A stretch of DNA of 64,000 bases from an uncultured Blautia sp. (GCF_947654165.1 NZ_CANTKB010000016.1:1-64000), one strand, 5' to 3'. Counted from the first letter of the stretch, positions 42,560 through 51,528 are shown. Notes: generated by a model from the sequence alone, not told the origin. Translations and numbers: made by a program.

Positions 42560-42979
42560 CTAATACACCTCATCAAAATACCCAATAAACACCGACATTC
42601 TCAACAGCCCATCCCTAATCGAAAATGTCACATTCTCCGCCCGCTCTGCGATCTCCTTTAGCAACGTCAGTGCCTCCCGGTCACAGAACTCAAAATGCTC
42701 CAAGTACAGATCAATGGTTGCCTGCCATTTCTGGTAATCCACCTCGCCTCGGATTTTTCCTCCGAACTGCCGGGCATAAGCATCACACTCGCCAAGCAGG
42801 TATTCATAATCCGCTTTTTCTTTGGGAACTACACGCTTTGGAATTTTGTCCATTTCTTCCTGGTACTTCTGAAAGAATCCAACCTCCATTAATGTATCCA
42901 GAAAATCCTTTCCCTCTGACTTATCACTTCGTTCCCGGAATTCCTCTCCATAATCTTTTTCGTATACTTCATTTTCCAT
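42560..42979 (-). CDS. Hypothetical acidic protein
   Basis: A 139-residue acidic, mainly helical protein, soluble, no signal or TM segment. Notable stretches are EKADYEYLLGECDAYARQFG, DYQKWQATIDLYLEHFEF and a C-terminal strand pair VTFSIRDGLLRMSVFIGYFD. Family not recognised. The ATG follows GGAAAGGGTGCGAAGC. It lies next to the HTH_16 gene and is probably an ICE accessory. Confidence 0.6.
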   Translation of the reverse strand: MENEVYEKDYGEEFRERSDKSEGKDFLDTLMEVGFFQKYQEEMDKIPKRVVPKEKADYEYLLGECDAYARQFGGKIRGEVDYQKWQATIDLYLEHFEFCDREALTLLKEIAERAENVTFSIRDGLLRMSVFIGYFDEVY

Positions 42980-43112
42980 GCTTCGCACCCTTTCCTGTAG
43001 AATAATTTACCACTACGGATAGGATGTTACCATAGATTTCTTATTATTCGTTGTCATGAAAGATAACTTTATGGGTCTATATTGATAAGTTTATCAGTCT
43101 TTTCTATGTATC

Positions 43113-43592
43113 TTAAATTCCAAACCCTTCTGCCCATGCTTTCAGTTCTTCCGCACTTGCATCCGCAGGGAATCGCTTTCCTTCCTTTAATTCTGCTCCC
43201 GGACAGGAAACCGCCAGTTCCTTGTTTGTGTTCCCCATACCACTGCTGCCCGAAGTTGCCAGAGGAATAATCGTCTTTCCTGTCAGATCGTATTGCTCCA
43301 GAAACGTGTTCACAATAGTCGGGGCGACGTACCACCAGATAGGGAAGGCTGTGAAAATCACGGAATACTGCTCCATGTTCTCTACTTTGTTTGCAACAGC
43401 CGGTCGGAATGACTTATCATTCATTTCCACACTGCTGCGGCTCTTTTTATTCATCCAGTCCAGATCAGCATCAGTGTATGGAACCTCTGGCTGAATCTCA
43501 TATAAATCTGCCCCGATAGCCTTTGCAAGCCGTTCTGCCAGTTTCGCTGTTACGCCGCTGGCACTGAAATACGTTACTAATACCTTGCTCAT
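43113..43592 (-). CDS. Flavodoxin-family protein
   Basis: A 159-residue flavodoxin-fold protein with the FMN phosphate loop TYFSASGVTAKLA, the DLDWMNKKSRSSVEM motif, the VIFTAFPIWWYVAPTI segment and TSGSSGMG near the flavin. Similar proteins act as NAD(P)H- or flavin-dependent reductases. Start ATG at 43592 after AGGCGAGGTATTGATT. A decayed paralogue follows upstream at 43706-44021. Confidence 0.9.
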   Translation of the reverse strand: MSKVLVTYFSASGVTAKLAERLAKAIGADLYEIQPEVPYTDADLDWMNKKSRSSVEMNDKSFRPAVANKVENMEQYSVIFTAFPIWWYVAPTIVNTFLEQYDLTGKTIIPLATSGSSGMGNTNKELAVSCPGAELKEGKRFPADASAEELKAWAEGFGI

Positions 43593-43705
43593 AATCAATA
43601 CCTCGCCTTTCCTGAAAATCATATTTTATCGCTGTGTTTTACCATAGAATACCATAAATCCGAGGCAAATGCACCCTATCGTTTTTTGAGTATGGGTAAT
43701 CGTTA

Positions 43706-44021
43706 AAAATGCACCCTCTGACAGCCAAGGGTGCATTGTATCAATTTATGGTACGCAAGCCAAATTGGGAATCCTACAAAAATCATATCATACTCCGACA
43801 TATTATCTCTTTTATAAGCAATCTCCGGTCTGCAGCTTTCATTGCTCATTTCCACGCTACTTCTGGAACTTTTGTCCATCCAATCCAAGTCTTCTTTTGT
43901 GTAACCTGTTGTAGGTATAAATAATAGCAAACAAATCCGCTCCGATGGAATCTGCAAAATTTTCTGCTATTCTCGCAGTTATACCTGTTGCTGAAAAATA
44001 TGCTACCAGTTTTTTACTCAT
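43706..44021 (-). pseudogene. Flavodoxin paralogue, frameshifted and truncated
   Basis: Starts MSKKLVAYFSATGITARIAE like its neighbour, then loses frame near residue 33 and resumes in another frame as PTTGYTKEDLDWMDKSSRSS and MIFVGFPIWL. After PIWLAYHKLI it ends where the intact protein continues for 60 more residues. Both a frameshift (~43920) and a C-terminal loss are visible. Confidence 0.85.
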
Positions 44022-44038
44022 TTGTATCACCGTCCTTT

Positions 44039-44881
44039 TCATTCTGTTTCAATAATCCGATATGCTTCTTGAGTTAATGCCTTTACAGCACGTTTATAAT
44101 CTTTATCTTTTACTAAAATATAATCCGTATTAAATGTAGAAATTGCAAATAGTCCGACCTCATATCTAGCCAATGCTCCAGATATTTCCGCTAAAATACC
44201 AATCAAAGAAAAATCCAATACTCCCTGTATGCGAAACGCTCTCCAGCCGTCACTCTGCTGTATCGTATTATCCGGTACATCCTCTGTACGACATACCAGA
44301 GATTTTTCCTCATCTGTTTTTCCTATAAAACAGTAATCAGCATCCAAATTGACTTGCGAATAGTCCTCCACCTGGCAGACACTAAATAAACCCGGAAGTA
44401 CCAGCATTTCCGGCATCTCATCATCCCAGTCATTTTCTTCCTCTTCTGTTATAGAATAATTGCCCTCAGCCAGACGCTCAACCTTTTCTTCAAGCGGGAG
44501 TTCCGGATCAATTCCCATTTCTTCCCAGGTAGTACCATAAGGCGCTCCTCCAGACGTATACCCGGCAATAAATGCAAAACGATCATCACAATCCTCATAT
44601 ATAGTTTCATACTTTTCACGTTTCTTTTTTTCTTTCTGTAATCGCTTTTGTTTTAATCGTTCTTCTTCTGCACGTTTTATATTATCCAATTGTTCCTGCG
44701 TATAATTAACGCCCAGTTCCTGCAAATCCTTTACTGCTGTCATAGAATCCACATGGAACCTTTCCCTGTAATGTTTTACCATGTGCTTCGGTGTGCCCTG
44801 ATAGGTAAGCAGCCACTGTTTACCTTTTTGAAGGCGGCGGCGTTTTCGTTCCTCTTTATTCAATTTCCTTTTATTTGCCAT
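44039..44881 (-). CDS. ACT (CASTOR-like) domain protein with basic coiled N-terminus
   Basis: A 280-residue protein. The N-terminal ~140 residues are very basic and helical (LNKEERKRRRLQKGKQWLL, then EEERLKQKRLQKEKKKREK), suggesting nucleic-acid contact. Residues ~155-280 look like the paired ACT/CASTOR-type ligand domain (LPGLFSVCQV, RAFRIQGVLDFSLIGILAEI, GLFAISTFNTDYILVKDKDY), the family used to sense amino acids. Start ATG at 44881 after GGAGAATATCAG; a GTG 33 bases upstream is possible. Function unknown. Confidence 0.7.
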   Translation of the reverse strand: MANKRKLNKEERKRRRLQKGKQWLLTYQGTPKHMVKHYRERFHVDSMTAVKDLQELGVNYTQEQLDNIKRAEEERLKQKRLQKEKKKREKYETIYEDCDDRFAFIAGYTSGGAPYGTTWEEMGIDPELPLEEKVERLAEGNYSITEEEENDWDDEMPEMLVLPGLFSVCQVEDYSQVNLDADYCFIGKTDEEKSLVCRTEDVPDNTIQQSDGWRAFRIQGVLDFSLIGILAEISGALARYEVGLFAISTFNTDYILVKDKDYKRAVKALTQEAYRIIETE

Positions 44882-44998
44882 CTGATATTCTCCAATCAAT
44901 ATTCTGTTTTTCACTCATTTCATACATATCCAGACGCATTATATCAAACTCCGGACAATATTGCATACTTTGCTGTTATCGTGTCAGATATATAGAAA

Positions 44999-45370
44999 TC
45001 AATCGTTACCTTCTGGCTGTTCATTTATGGCTTGTCTGTAAAACTCAATTTTATCATCCAAATTCTGTAAATACTCATTCCATTTTTGCCGTTGTTCTAA
45101 CACATACTTTCTATGTACTTCCAATATTTTCATCCGCTCCGGCATTGTACTTTTTCCACAGTACCGCAGTTCAGAATATTTCTGAATATCTCTGAGATGC
45201 ATACCTGTCTCTTTTAGTCGTCGGATAAACTTTATCCATTCAATATCGTTCTCCTCATATTCACGCCTGCCACCACTGTCTCTTGCTACTTTGATTAATC
45301 CTTTTTTCTCATAATACCGTAACGTGCTTTCAGGCAGGTTCGTTTTTTCAGAAATCTCGCCAATTAACAT
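44999..45370 (-). CDS. MerR-family regulator
   Basis: A 123-residue MerR protein: winged-helix IGEISEKTNLPESTLRYYEK, wing (YEENDIEWIKFIRRLKETGM) and a long C-terminal dimerisation helix, without a metal-cysteine cluster. Start ATG at 45370 after GAGGTGATTTTAAAA. It is divergent from the carboxymuconolactone decarboxylase gene; the shared promoter has the 19-bp spacer and palindrome expected for MerR control. Confidence 0.9.
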   Translation of the reverse strand: MLIGEISEKTNLPESTLRYYEKKGLIKVARDSGGRREYEENDIEWIKFIRRLKETGMHLRDIQKYSELRYCGKSTMPERMKILEVHRKYVLEQRQKWNEYLQNLDDKIEFYRQAINEQPEGND

Positions 45371-45394
45371 TTTTAAAATCACCTCAAATTGTTC

Positions 45395-45425
45395 TTGACT
45401 TAAACTATGGTTTAAGTCATATGCT
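45395..45425 (+). promoter_or_regulatory. MerR-type overspaced promoter with palindrome
   Basis: TTGACT (45395-45400), 19-bp spacer, TATGCT (45420-45425). GACTTAAAC/GTTTAAGTC (9-bp arms, 4-bp spacer) fills the spacer, the classic MerR arrangement. Confidence 0.85.
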
Positions 45426-45456
45426 CAAATTATAAAACTTACAGGAGGTAAATGCA

Positions 45457-45837
45457 ATGAGCAACGCACGTTTTGAACTGGGGGCTGAGAAGCTTAAAGA
45501 AATTGACGGTATCGGAGGTGAAAATGTCATACAATCGTTACAAGATATTGCCCCGGATGTAGGAAAATACATCATAGAATTTGCTTTCGGAGATGTCTAT
45601 ACACGGCCTGAACTTAGTATGCAGGAACGTGAAATGATAACAATTACAAGTTTACTGACTACAGGAGGTTGTGAACCACAGTTAGAAGTACATATCAATG
45701 GCTCCCTTAATGTTGGACTTTCTCCCGAAAAAATCATCGAGACATTTATCCAGTGTATTCCTTACACCGGTTTTCCCAAAGTTTTAAATGCCATTTATAC
45801 CGCAAAGAAAATATTTGCAGAAAGGCATATCTATTAG
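45457..45837 (+). CDS. Carboxymuconolactone decarboxylase family protein
   Basis: A 126-residue AhpD/CMD-fold protein: FAFGDVYTRPELSMQEREMI, LTTGGCEPQLEVHINGSLNV, and FIQCIPYTGFPKVLNAI. The usual CxxC of AhpD is absent (only single cysteines), so it belongs to the cofactor-free CMD side. The ATG follows ACAGGAGGTAAATGCA. Driven by the MerR promoter at 45395, it may respond to a small reactive or aromatic compound. Confidence 0.88.
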   Translation: MSNARFELGAEKLKEIDGIGGENVIQSLQDIAPDVGKYIIEFAFGDVYTRPELSMQEREMITITSLLTTGGCEPQLEVHINGSLNVGLSPEKIIETFIQCIPYTGFPKVLNAIYTAKKIFAERHIY

Positions 45838-46247
45838 ACAAATTGTATTCTCAACAATACTTGAGGTAATGGCACATTACAGAAGTGCAAAATCCTGAAG
45901 CAAACCATATGTCTTACGGCTAGCTTCAGGATTTTTGTGTGATTCATTTTGCTACTGTTTTCCATTTGGATGTAATTATCTATAAGTCCTGGAAAGGCAC
46001 AAGCGCAGAGTACGGCAACAATAAAGAAGAACACCAAAACACCCATGAACCAGTCATGCTCCACAAGCTGATCTGTATACTGCGATAGTAAAATAAACGC
46101 AAACAGTGCAAAGCATACCAGAGTCCAGAATAATGAAAAGCCACTCCACAGCGCCCGAGGATCACGCACCATAATTCCAATAAATGCAAACATCGCTATT
46201 AAGAATATTCCAAAAGAAATCCAGCACATCCTTTTATCCCCCACCAT
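45834..46247 (-). pseudogene. YdcF-like membrane protein, N-terminal fragment
   Basis: The first ~95 residues have three TM helices (MCWISFGIFLIAMFAFIGIM, SLFWTLVCFALFAFILL, FMGVLVFFFIVAVLCACAFP) and match the membrane part of long YdcF-type proteins. After FPGLI the frame runs on through unrelated DNA, including the terminator of the opposite gene, so the catalytic DUF218 domain is lost. A truncated, probably non-functional gene. Confidence 0.6.
45890..45936 (+). terminator. Terminator after the decarboxylase-family gene
   Basis: AATCCTGAAGC and GCTTCAGGATT pair, followed by TTTTTG. Confidence 0.82.
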
Positions 46248-46264
46248 GCTTCTCGGAAATATCG

Positions 46265-46295
46265 CTGCCGGACAAGGTATTTTGCTGTCCGGCAG
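46265..46295 (-). terminator. Hairpin after the 46309 permease
   Basis: CTGCCGGACA and TGTCCGGCAG form a perfect 10-bp stem; no strong T-run follows. Confidence 0.55.
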
Positions 46296-46308
46296 GATAC
46301 TTCAAATT

Positions 46309-48630
46309 TTATAACTCGTTGATTGTTGCAGTAATCGGCATGTTACAGATGCGTTTTGCCGGAGCGAAGGGTGCAAGAAGAGAAGTGAACACAAGCAGCA
46401 CCAGTATTCCTCCAATAGATGTTAAAGGGATTTGCCATGCCGTTCCCCAATAATTTGTAATCATCTGAGAATAGAGGAAATGATGCAGCGGTAACCCCAG
46501 ACCACAACCTGCGAGGAGTCCAAGCGTTGTGTATGTGGCGGCTTCCATGATAATCATCTTCTTGATTTGTAAACTATCCATCCCCACTGCACGCATGGCT
46601 CCGTATTGCTTTGTTCTTGCAGACACGCTCATAGAAATACTGTTTACCGTATGAATAATAGTAATCAATGTGATCACGGCGAGGAATCCATAAACAAACA
46701 GGCAGAACATAAAATAGGTATTTTGTGTGTCTTTGTTTTGTGCCAGTCGATCATAAAAGCGATAATGTCCATCTGCTAATGCGTGAAGCTCATTTACATT
46801 CTGCTCTGTTGCTTTTTTGGACAGCTGTACGTCAAGAACAGCATAGGCATCTTTGCCTGTAATCTCCTTGAACCTTTTCTCTGAGCAAATCACAGTTGGC
46901 TGATCCGATGTATCAAAGGGACTATCTTTCAAGACTCCAGCCACGTTAAGCTCTGTCTGCTCCAGCTGAATCGTATCGCCAACCTTCAAAGAGTTGCTTT
47001 TATCAAAAACCGTCAGTACACCGTTGCCTTCGGAGACAGCCGATATATCACCTGCAATCAAATCTTCTGCTGCCCACTGAAACTGCTGATTCTCATAAGA
47101 AATCAAATCAATTTGCCCCAATTCCCCTTCATATTCTGCAGGAAGGCTTTGATACATCCGCCCAAATACCCGCTTTACATACGGCCGGCTTTCCACCTCT
47201 TTGGCAAAACTTTGTTTAATTTCGCACAGATTATCAGGACTACTATAAAAGACATCTGGTGCCCATGGCTTTAAGGGATTGAGTGCCATATTCACCCATT
47301 GTATAAGAACGGAAAAGCTCAAAATCATAATGATGCTGAGTGCAAAGGAGCCAGTCATGAGAAGTAGATTTTTGGGAGAGGATACGGCATGATGAATCCC
47401 CAAGTCCATCTCAATTTTCAAAAAGTTCCTCTTGATTGGCCGAGATGCGTTCCCATTTTCGGAAAGATTTCCGGTAACAGCCGCAACCGGAGAAACACCT
47501 GCCGCCCGCCTTGCTGGAGAGATGGAAGATAACAGCACGGTCAAAACACCAACGACAATTCCGCTGATGATACCGACACTACTAATCCCAAATAGCGGAA
47601 TCTGTACAAACTCAGTGCCCGCACCAAACCGGAGCAGTGCACAAAGCATCCATGTACCCACAATCCCTACTATCACGCCAATCGGAACCGCTGTTTTGCA
47701 CCAATAGAGCGCTTCCAACTTGACTATGTGCATAACTTGTGCCCGGCTTGCTCCAATACAACGAAGCATTCCAAAAAATTGTGTTCGCTCTGCGGTTCTG
47801 CTGTTCAGACTTCCCGCAATCATAAAGACTCCCGCAGCCAAAACCAGAACAAACAAGATTGTAGCTACAAGGTACATTCCCATGATGTAAGAATCACTGC
47901 TGAATCCAGTTAATCCCAGCAAAGCCGTGTTTTCGGATAATGTTTCATCGGTAAAGCCATAGGTTTTCCGCAGCTCTGCAATTACCTTACGAATATGGGT
48001 ATTCTCGTCAAAGCGCACAAAACAAACGGGAGCAAGCTTACTTCCTTCTGCTTTTGCAAGACTTTGGAAGGAGTCCCAATTTAGAAAAGCCCCCACAATA
48101 TCGGCATCTGTGGTAATGGTAACATCTCCTCCAAAACCGGAAATCGTATAGTCAAAATCTCCAGCTGGTGTATGTACGGTAATCGCATCTCCAATCTTCA
48201 GAGAAAGCAGTTCTTTTGCACGATTCGAAAGTAAAATTTCATCCTCTTTTGTAGGATATCGGCCCTCCGTCAAATTGTCATAGATCTCCGTTAGAATCGC
48301 ATTATCACCACCTACGATGACGCAGCTTTTTCCATTGATCGTATAGTCTTCGGATAAATCAAAGTTCAGTCCGTCATAACGGGAGGACGCCATCACATCT
48401 GTTTGCTGTGCGATTTGCTCAATCTGCTGCTCAGATGGCTCCTTCAACATGATATGCCAGTTCCCATGTTCTTCGATCACTCGTGTCTTTTCCATGCGGA
48501 TCGCCATATCTGCCATACTGAAAATCATCGTAACCAACAGCACTGAAATGATGATGCACAGCATCGTCATCCGATTCTGTCTCTTCCGCACCTTTGCAGA
48601 AATCGGAATAAGACTAAGATAGCTTCTCAT
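46309..48630 (-). CDS. FtsX-type ABC transporter permease (fourth TCS module)
   Basis: A 773-residue MacB/FtsX permease with TM1 (~22-42), domain 1 (~45-245), three TMs (to ~390), TM5 (~420-440), domain 2 (~445-640) and three C-terminal TMs. It has the FtsX boxes FFGMLRCIGASRAQVMHIVK and YGAMRAVGMDSLQIKKMI. It overlaps the ATPase gene by 4 bp (48627-48630). Together with the kinase and regulator upstream it forms a self-contained peptide-response module; substrate unknown. Confidence 0.88.
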   Translation of the reverse strand: MRSYLSLIPISAKVRKRQNRMTMLCIIISVLLVTMIFSMADMAIRMEKTRVIEEHGNWHIMLKEPSEQQIEQIAQQTDVMASSRYDGLNFDLSEDYTINGKSCVIVGGDNAILTEIYDNLTEGRYPTKEDEILLSNRAKELLSLKIGDAITVHTPAGDFDYTISGFGGDVTITTDADIVGAFLNWDSFQSLAKAEGSKLAPVCFVRFDENTHIRKVIAELRKTYGFTDETLSENTALLGLTGFSSDSYIMGMYLVATILFVLVLAAGVFMIAGSLNSRTAERTQFFGMLRCIGASRAQVMHIVKLEALYWCKTAVPIGVIVGIVGTWMLCALLRFGAGTEFVQIPLFGISSVGIISGIVVGVLTVLLSSISPARRAAGVSPVAAVTGNLSENGNASRPIKRNFLKIEMDLGIHHAVSSPKNLLLMTGSFALSIIMILSFSVLIQWVNMALNPLKPWAPDVFYSSPDNLCEIKQSFAKEVESRPYVKRVFGRMYQSLPAEYEGELGQIDLISYENQQFQWAAEDLIAGDISAVSEGNGVLTVFDKSNSLKVGDTIQLEQTELNVAGVLKDSPFDTSDQPTVICSEKRFKEITGKDAYAVLDVQLSKKATEQNVNELHALADGHYRFYDRLAQNKDTQNTYFMFCLFVYGFLAVITLITIIHTVNSISMSVSARTKQYGAMRAVGMDSLQIKKMIIMEAATYTTLGLLAGCGLGLPLHHFLYSQMITNYWGTAWQIPLTSIGGILVLLVFTSLLAPFAPAKRICNMPITATINEL

Positions 48631-49310
48631 TCACGGCACCTCCCGAAATCGGTCAGTACACCATCCGATACCTGCAATACCCGATCAGCCGTTTGTGCGA
48701 TACTGCGGTTGTGGGTAATCATAATAATGGTCTGCTCGTATTTTTGGGATGCCTCTTTCAGCAGGGCAATTACCTCGCTGCTGTTCTGGCTGTCCAGATT
48801 GCCTGTCGGCTCGTCAGCTAATATCAGGGCTGGCCGGGTAATGAGCGCACGGCCAATCGCCACTCTCTGCTGCTGGCCACCGGAAAGCTGGTTGGGCAGA
48901 TGGTTCCGGCGCTCTTTCAGGTTCAACACCGTCAGCAGCTCTTCCAGATACTTCTTATCCGGCTTCTGGTAATCCAACAGCATCGGGAAGATGATATTCT
49001 GCTCCACGGTCAGCTCCGGGATCAGGTTGAACGCCTGAAAGATAAAGCCGATGTTCCTGCGCCGGAACACGGTCAGCTTTCGGTCGTTCATAGAAAAAAT
49101 GTCCTTGCCGTCAATCAGTACCTTACCCGAAGTCGGCGTGTCCAAAGCACCGATCATATTCAGTAGCGTACTTTTACCGGATCCGGATTCCCCGACGATT
49201 GCTACATACTCGCCCTTGGGGACAGAAAAGCTGACATCCTTCAACGCCTTTACAGCGGTTTCTCCGCTGCCATAGGTCTTACTAATTCTTTTGACCTCTA
49301 ATAAGTTCAT
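48627..49310 (-). CDS. MacB/LolD-type ABC ATPase (fourth TCS module)
   Basis: A 227-residue ATPase (Walker A GESGSGKST, FIFQAFNL Q-loop, LSGGQQQR, ILADEPTGNLD). More distant from the triplicated ATPase than the 38974 one is. Its promoter region upstream carries direct repeats TTGTAG at 11 bp. Confidence 0.93.
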   Translation of the reverse strand: MNLLEVKRISKTYGSGETAVKALKDVSFSVPKGEYVAIVGESGSGKSTLLNMIGALDTPTSGKVLIDGKDIFSMNDRKLTVFRRRNIGFIFQAFNLIPELTVEQNIIFPMLLDYQKPDKKYLEELLTVLNLKERRNHLPNQLSGGQQQRVAIGRALITRPALILADEPTGNLDSQNSSEVIALLKEASQKYEQTIIMITHNRSIAQTADRVLQVSDGVLTDFGRCRE

Positions 49311-49344
49311 AGTGCAAACACCTCTTTCTGAATGATTCTGCTAT

Positions 49345-49428
49345 ATAGGCAGGCTGTCTTTGTTTGTCCTGCCTATGTTTGAAAGAATAGCACCTGAATA
49401 TTACTGTAACCCTACAACCAGCCTACAA
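49345..49428 (-). promoter_or_regulatory. Promoter region with 11-bp direct repeats and a hairpin
   Basis: On the minus strand TTGTAGGCTGG and TTGTAGGGTTA (49412-49428) repeat at 11 bp, beginning inside the kinase stop region. Further down, CATAGGCAGG/CCTGCCTATA (49345-49376) forms a hairpin before the ATPase gene. The repeats suit an OmpR-type regulator. Confidence 0.65.
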
Positions 49429-50460
49429 TTTTGTAGGAATCAGAAAATTCATTGTGAAAGTTGTCCCTATGCCTAATTCGCTGTCAACCTCAATGGTGCC
49501 GTTATGTGCTTCAACGATTGCTTTTGCCAGAGGTAAACCCAGTCCAATCCCTTGCTTGTCCTTGGAAAAACGGCTACGATAAAACCGCTTGAAAATATGG
49601 TGCAAATCCTCCGGGTGAATACCACAGCCGTTATCTTTTACAGCGATTTGAACAGTGCTGGACAAGGCTTTCCATTCAATGCGAACCGTGTCTCCTTTTT
49701 CCGTATGGTCGAGAGCATTTTTTACAATATTATCTATGGCTTCGATCAGCCAGTCACGGTCACAAAGAAGTAAAACATTATCTGAGCCAGACAGGATGAT
49801 TTTTTTCTGTTCCTGTCTGGCTCTATATGCGAAATGCAGTTCGATGTCCCGCATCATATCGGCTACATTCTCTTTTGTTTTTTCAATCACGATAGAACCG
49901 GCATCCAGCTTTGTGATTTTCAGCAGATTTTGTACCAGCGTTTCAATACGGTCAAGTTCCTGCTCCGATAATGTGGCAAATTCTTTCACAGTAGATGATG
50001 CTTCTGCTTCGTCTTGCAGTAGACCATTATAAATATTCAGCGCCGCCAGCGGTGTTTTCAGTTGGTGGGAAATATCGGAGATTGTATTTTTCAAAAATTC
50101 CTTTTCCCGTAATTCATTATCTGCATGAGCATTTAACACCGCCGCCAGTGAATTCACAGAATGAAACAGCCGATATAGCTCTCCCTCGTTATCACATTCA
50201 ATACGGGCATTTACATCGCCAACAAGATAAGCATTGATTTGTGCTACCGCCTGTTCCATGACTCTGTTTTGCCTGCTGAAATAGTTGAAGCAGACCACCC
50301 ACATAGCACCTGCTGCCAGTAAAGAAAGCAACAGTAGGCACAGGGAAAACTTTTGAAAAAGCAACCACACCAAGCCCTCGGCCAACAGGAGAAACACAGT
50401 CCAAATAACAGATATAGCAAGAAAGAAGTTTTTTATATCTTTATTCGCAAATATTTTCAT
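49423..50460 (-). CDS. Sensor histidine kinase (fourth TCS module)
   Basis: A 345-residue kinase with two close TM helices (~12-34 and ~38-60), a HAMP-like segment (~65-120), HisKA H132 in DISHQLKTP and an ATPase domain (NIVKNALDH, DNGCGIH, GIGLGLPLAKAIV). It resembles the 20087 kinase in layout and belongs to the same small-sensor group. The ATG at 50460 follows GAGGTGGCCT. It lies 13 bp after the regulator. Confidence 0.92.
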   Translation of the reverse strand: MKIFANKDIKNFFLAISVIWTVFLLLAEGLVWLLFQKFSLCLLLLSLLAAGAMWVVCFNYFSRQNRVMEQAVAQINAYLVGDVNARIECDNEGELYRLFHSVNSLAAVLNAHADNELREKEFLKNTISDISHQLKTPLAALNIYNGLLQDEAEASSTVKEFATLSEQELDRIETLVQNLLKITKLDAGSIVIEKTKENVADMMRDIELHFAYRARQEQKKIILSGSDNVLLLCDRDWLIEAIDNIVKNALDHTEKGDTVRIEWKALSSTVQIAVKDNGCGIHPEDLHHIFKRFYRSRFSKDKQGIGLGLPLAKAIVEAHNGTIEVDSELGIGTTFTMNFLIPTKL

Positions 50461-50473
50461 AGGCCACCTCACC

Positions 50474-51160
50474 TCAATCTATGACATTCCATTTATAGCC
50501 CATGCGCCGAACAGTTAGGAGCATTTGCGGCTCACTTGGGTTGTCCTCAATTTTCATCCTAAGACGCCGCATATATACAGTGAGTGTGCTGCTGTCAATA
50601 TAATTGCCCTCGCAATCCCACAGCTTATCTAATATTTGCTCTTTGGTAAGCACCATATTAGGATTTTTCATAAACAGACACAGAAGTTTATATTCTGCGG
50701 CGGTCAAATCCAACAGTTCGCCATTTTTGAACGCTTGTCCTTGCAATAAAAGAACTTTAATTCCATTTGATTGTAGTTCTGTACCCACCGAACCAAAGTC
50801 TTTTGTTCGTCTTAGCAGGGCATTGATTCTTGAAACCAGAACCCCCAGCTTAAAAGGCTTTGTGATGTAATCATCACCACCAATATCCAGCCCCATAATG
50901 ATATTCATTTCCTCGTCAGAAGCAGTCAAAAAGATAATAGGCACCTTGGAAACCTGCCGTACCTTTTTGCAAAACTCAAAACCTGTACCATCAGGCAAAG
51001 ATACATCCAAAACCAGCAAATCATACTTGCCGTCAGCCCATAACGTATTTGCTTCAACAATTGTTTGGGCAACATCTAACTCATATCCCTGCTTCTGAAA
51101 TGCAAAGGTTAACCCATTAACCAAACTCAAATCATCTTCAAGAAGTAAGATTTTACTCAT
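50474..51160 (-). CDS. OmpR-family response regulator (fourth TCS module)
   Basis: A 228-residue regulator: D9/D10, phospho-site D52 (LVLDVSLPDG), TASD switch, ITKPF lysine and a winged-helix domain ending LLTVRRMGYKWNV. It precedes the kinase and probably binds the TTGTAG repeats at 49412-49428 to activate the ATPase-permease operon. Confidence 0.92.
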   Translation of the reverse strand: MSKILLLEDDLSLVNGLTFAFQKQGYELDVAQTIVEANTLWADGKYDLLVLDVSLPDGTGFEFCKKVRQVSKVPIIFLTASDEEMNIIMGLDIGGDDYITKPFKLGVLVSRINALLRRTKDFGSVGTELQSNGIKVLLLQGQAFKNGELLDLTAAEYKLLCLFMKNPNMVLTKEQILDKLWDCEGNYIDSSTLTVYMRRLRMKIEDNPSEPQMLLTVRRMGYKWNVID

Positions 51161-51163
51161 GCT

Positions 51164-51340
51164 TTAGTTCCTTCCTTTCTTTTTTCTGACATCAATCAGC
51201 TTCTTTGCGTTCTTTGGCACAAACTGAATAACGGCTATTTTCACAGCACCGGAGATACGCCCGCCAACGCAATAATAATGCACCCTACAAAGTAACGCAC
51301 CCCATTTCTCGGCAACCTCTTTCAATGTTATATAATTCAT
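51164..51340 (-). CDS. Degenerate excisionase-like HTH protein
   Basis: A 58-residue protein MNYITLKEVAEKWGALLCRV... with the form of the small helix-turn-helix proteins of ICEs (LTLKEVAEKWG opening, GGRISGAVK middle, IPKNAKKPIDxR-type tail). The recognition helix is altered (GALLCRVHYYCV) and there is no good ribosome site. Possibly a decaying relic; it lies 4 bp from the regulator stop. Confidence 0.5.
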   Translation of the reverse strand: MNYITLKEVAEKWGALLCRVHYYCVGGRISGAVKIAVIQFVPKNAKKLIDVRKKKGRN

Positions 51341-51497
51341 AATTGTGCCTAGCATCAATATAAGTATATTGCGACCATTCGCAGTACGCAACTTACAATA
51401 TTGTAATATTTTAAAAACCTAATCCTTACCGTTTTAAGGAAATATGTGAAATTGTGCAAAAAATAATACTATCTCAATAGAATTCACTTTGAAGGGG

Positions 51498-51528
51498 GCA
51501 GGAATGATTTATCATAAAACATTCCTGC
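51498..51528. other. Hairpin in the gap before the polyvalent protein gene
   Basis: GCAGGAATG and CATTCCTGC are 9-bp perfect arms around 13 bp. No T-run adjacent. It lies between two gene ends, 51341-51609, where nothing else is seen. Confidence 0.5.
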
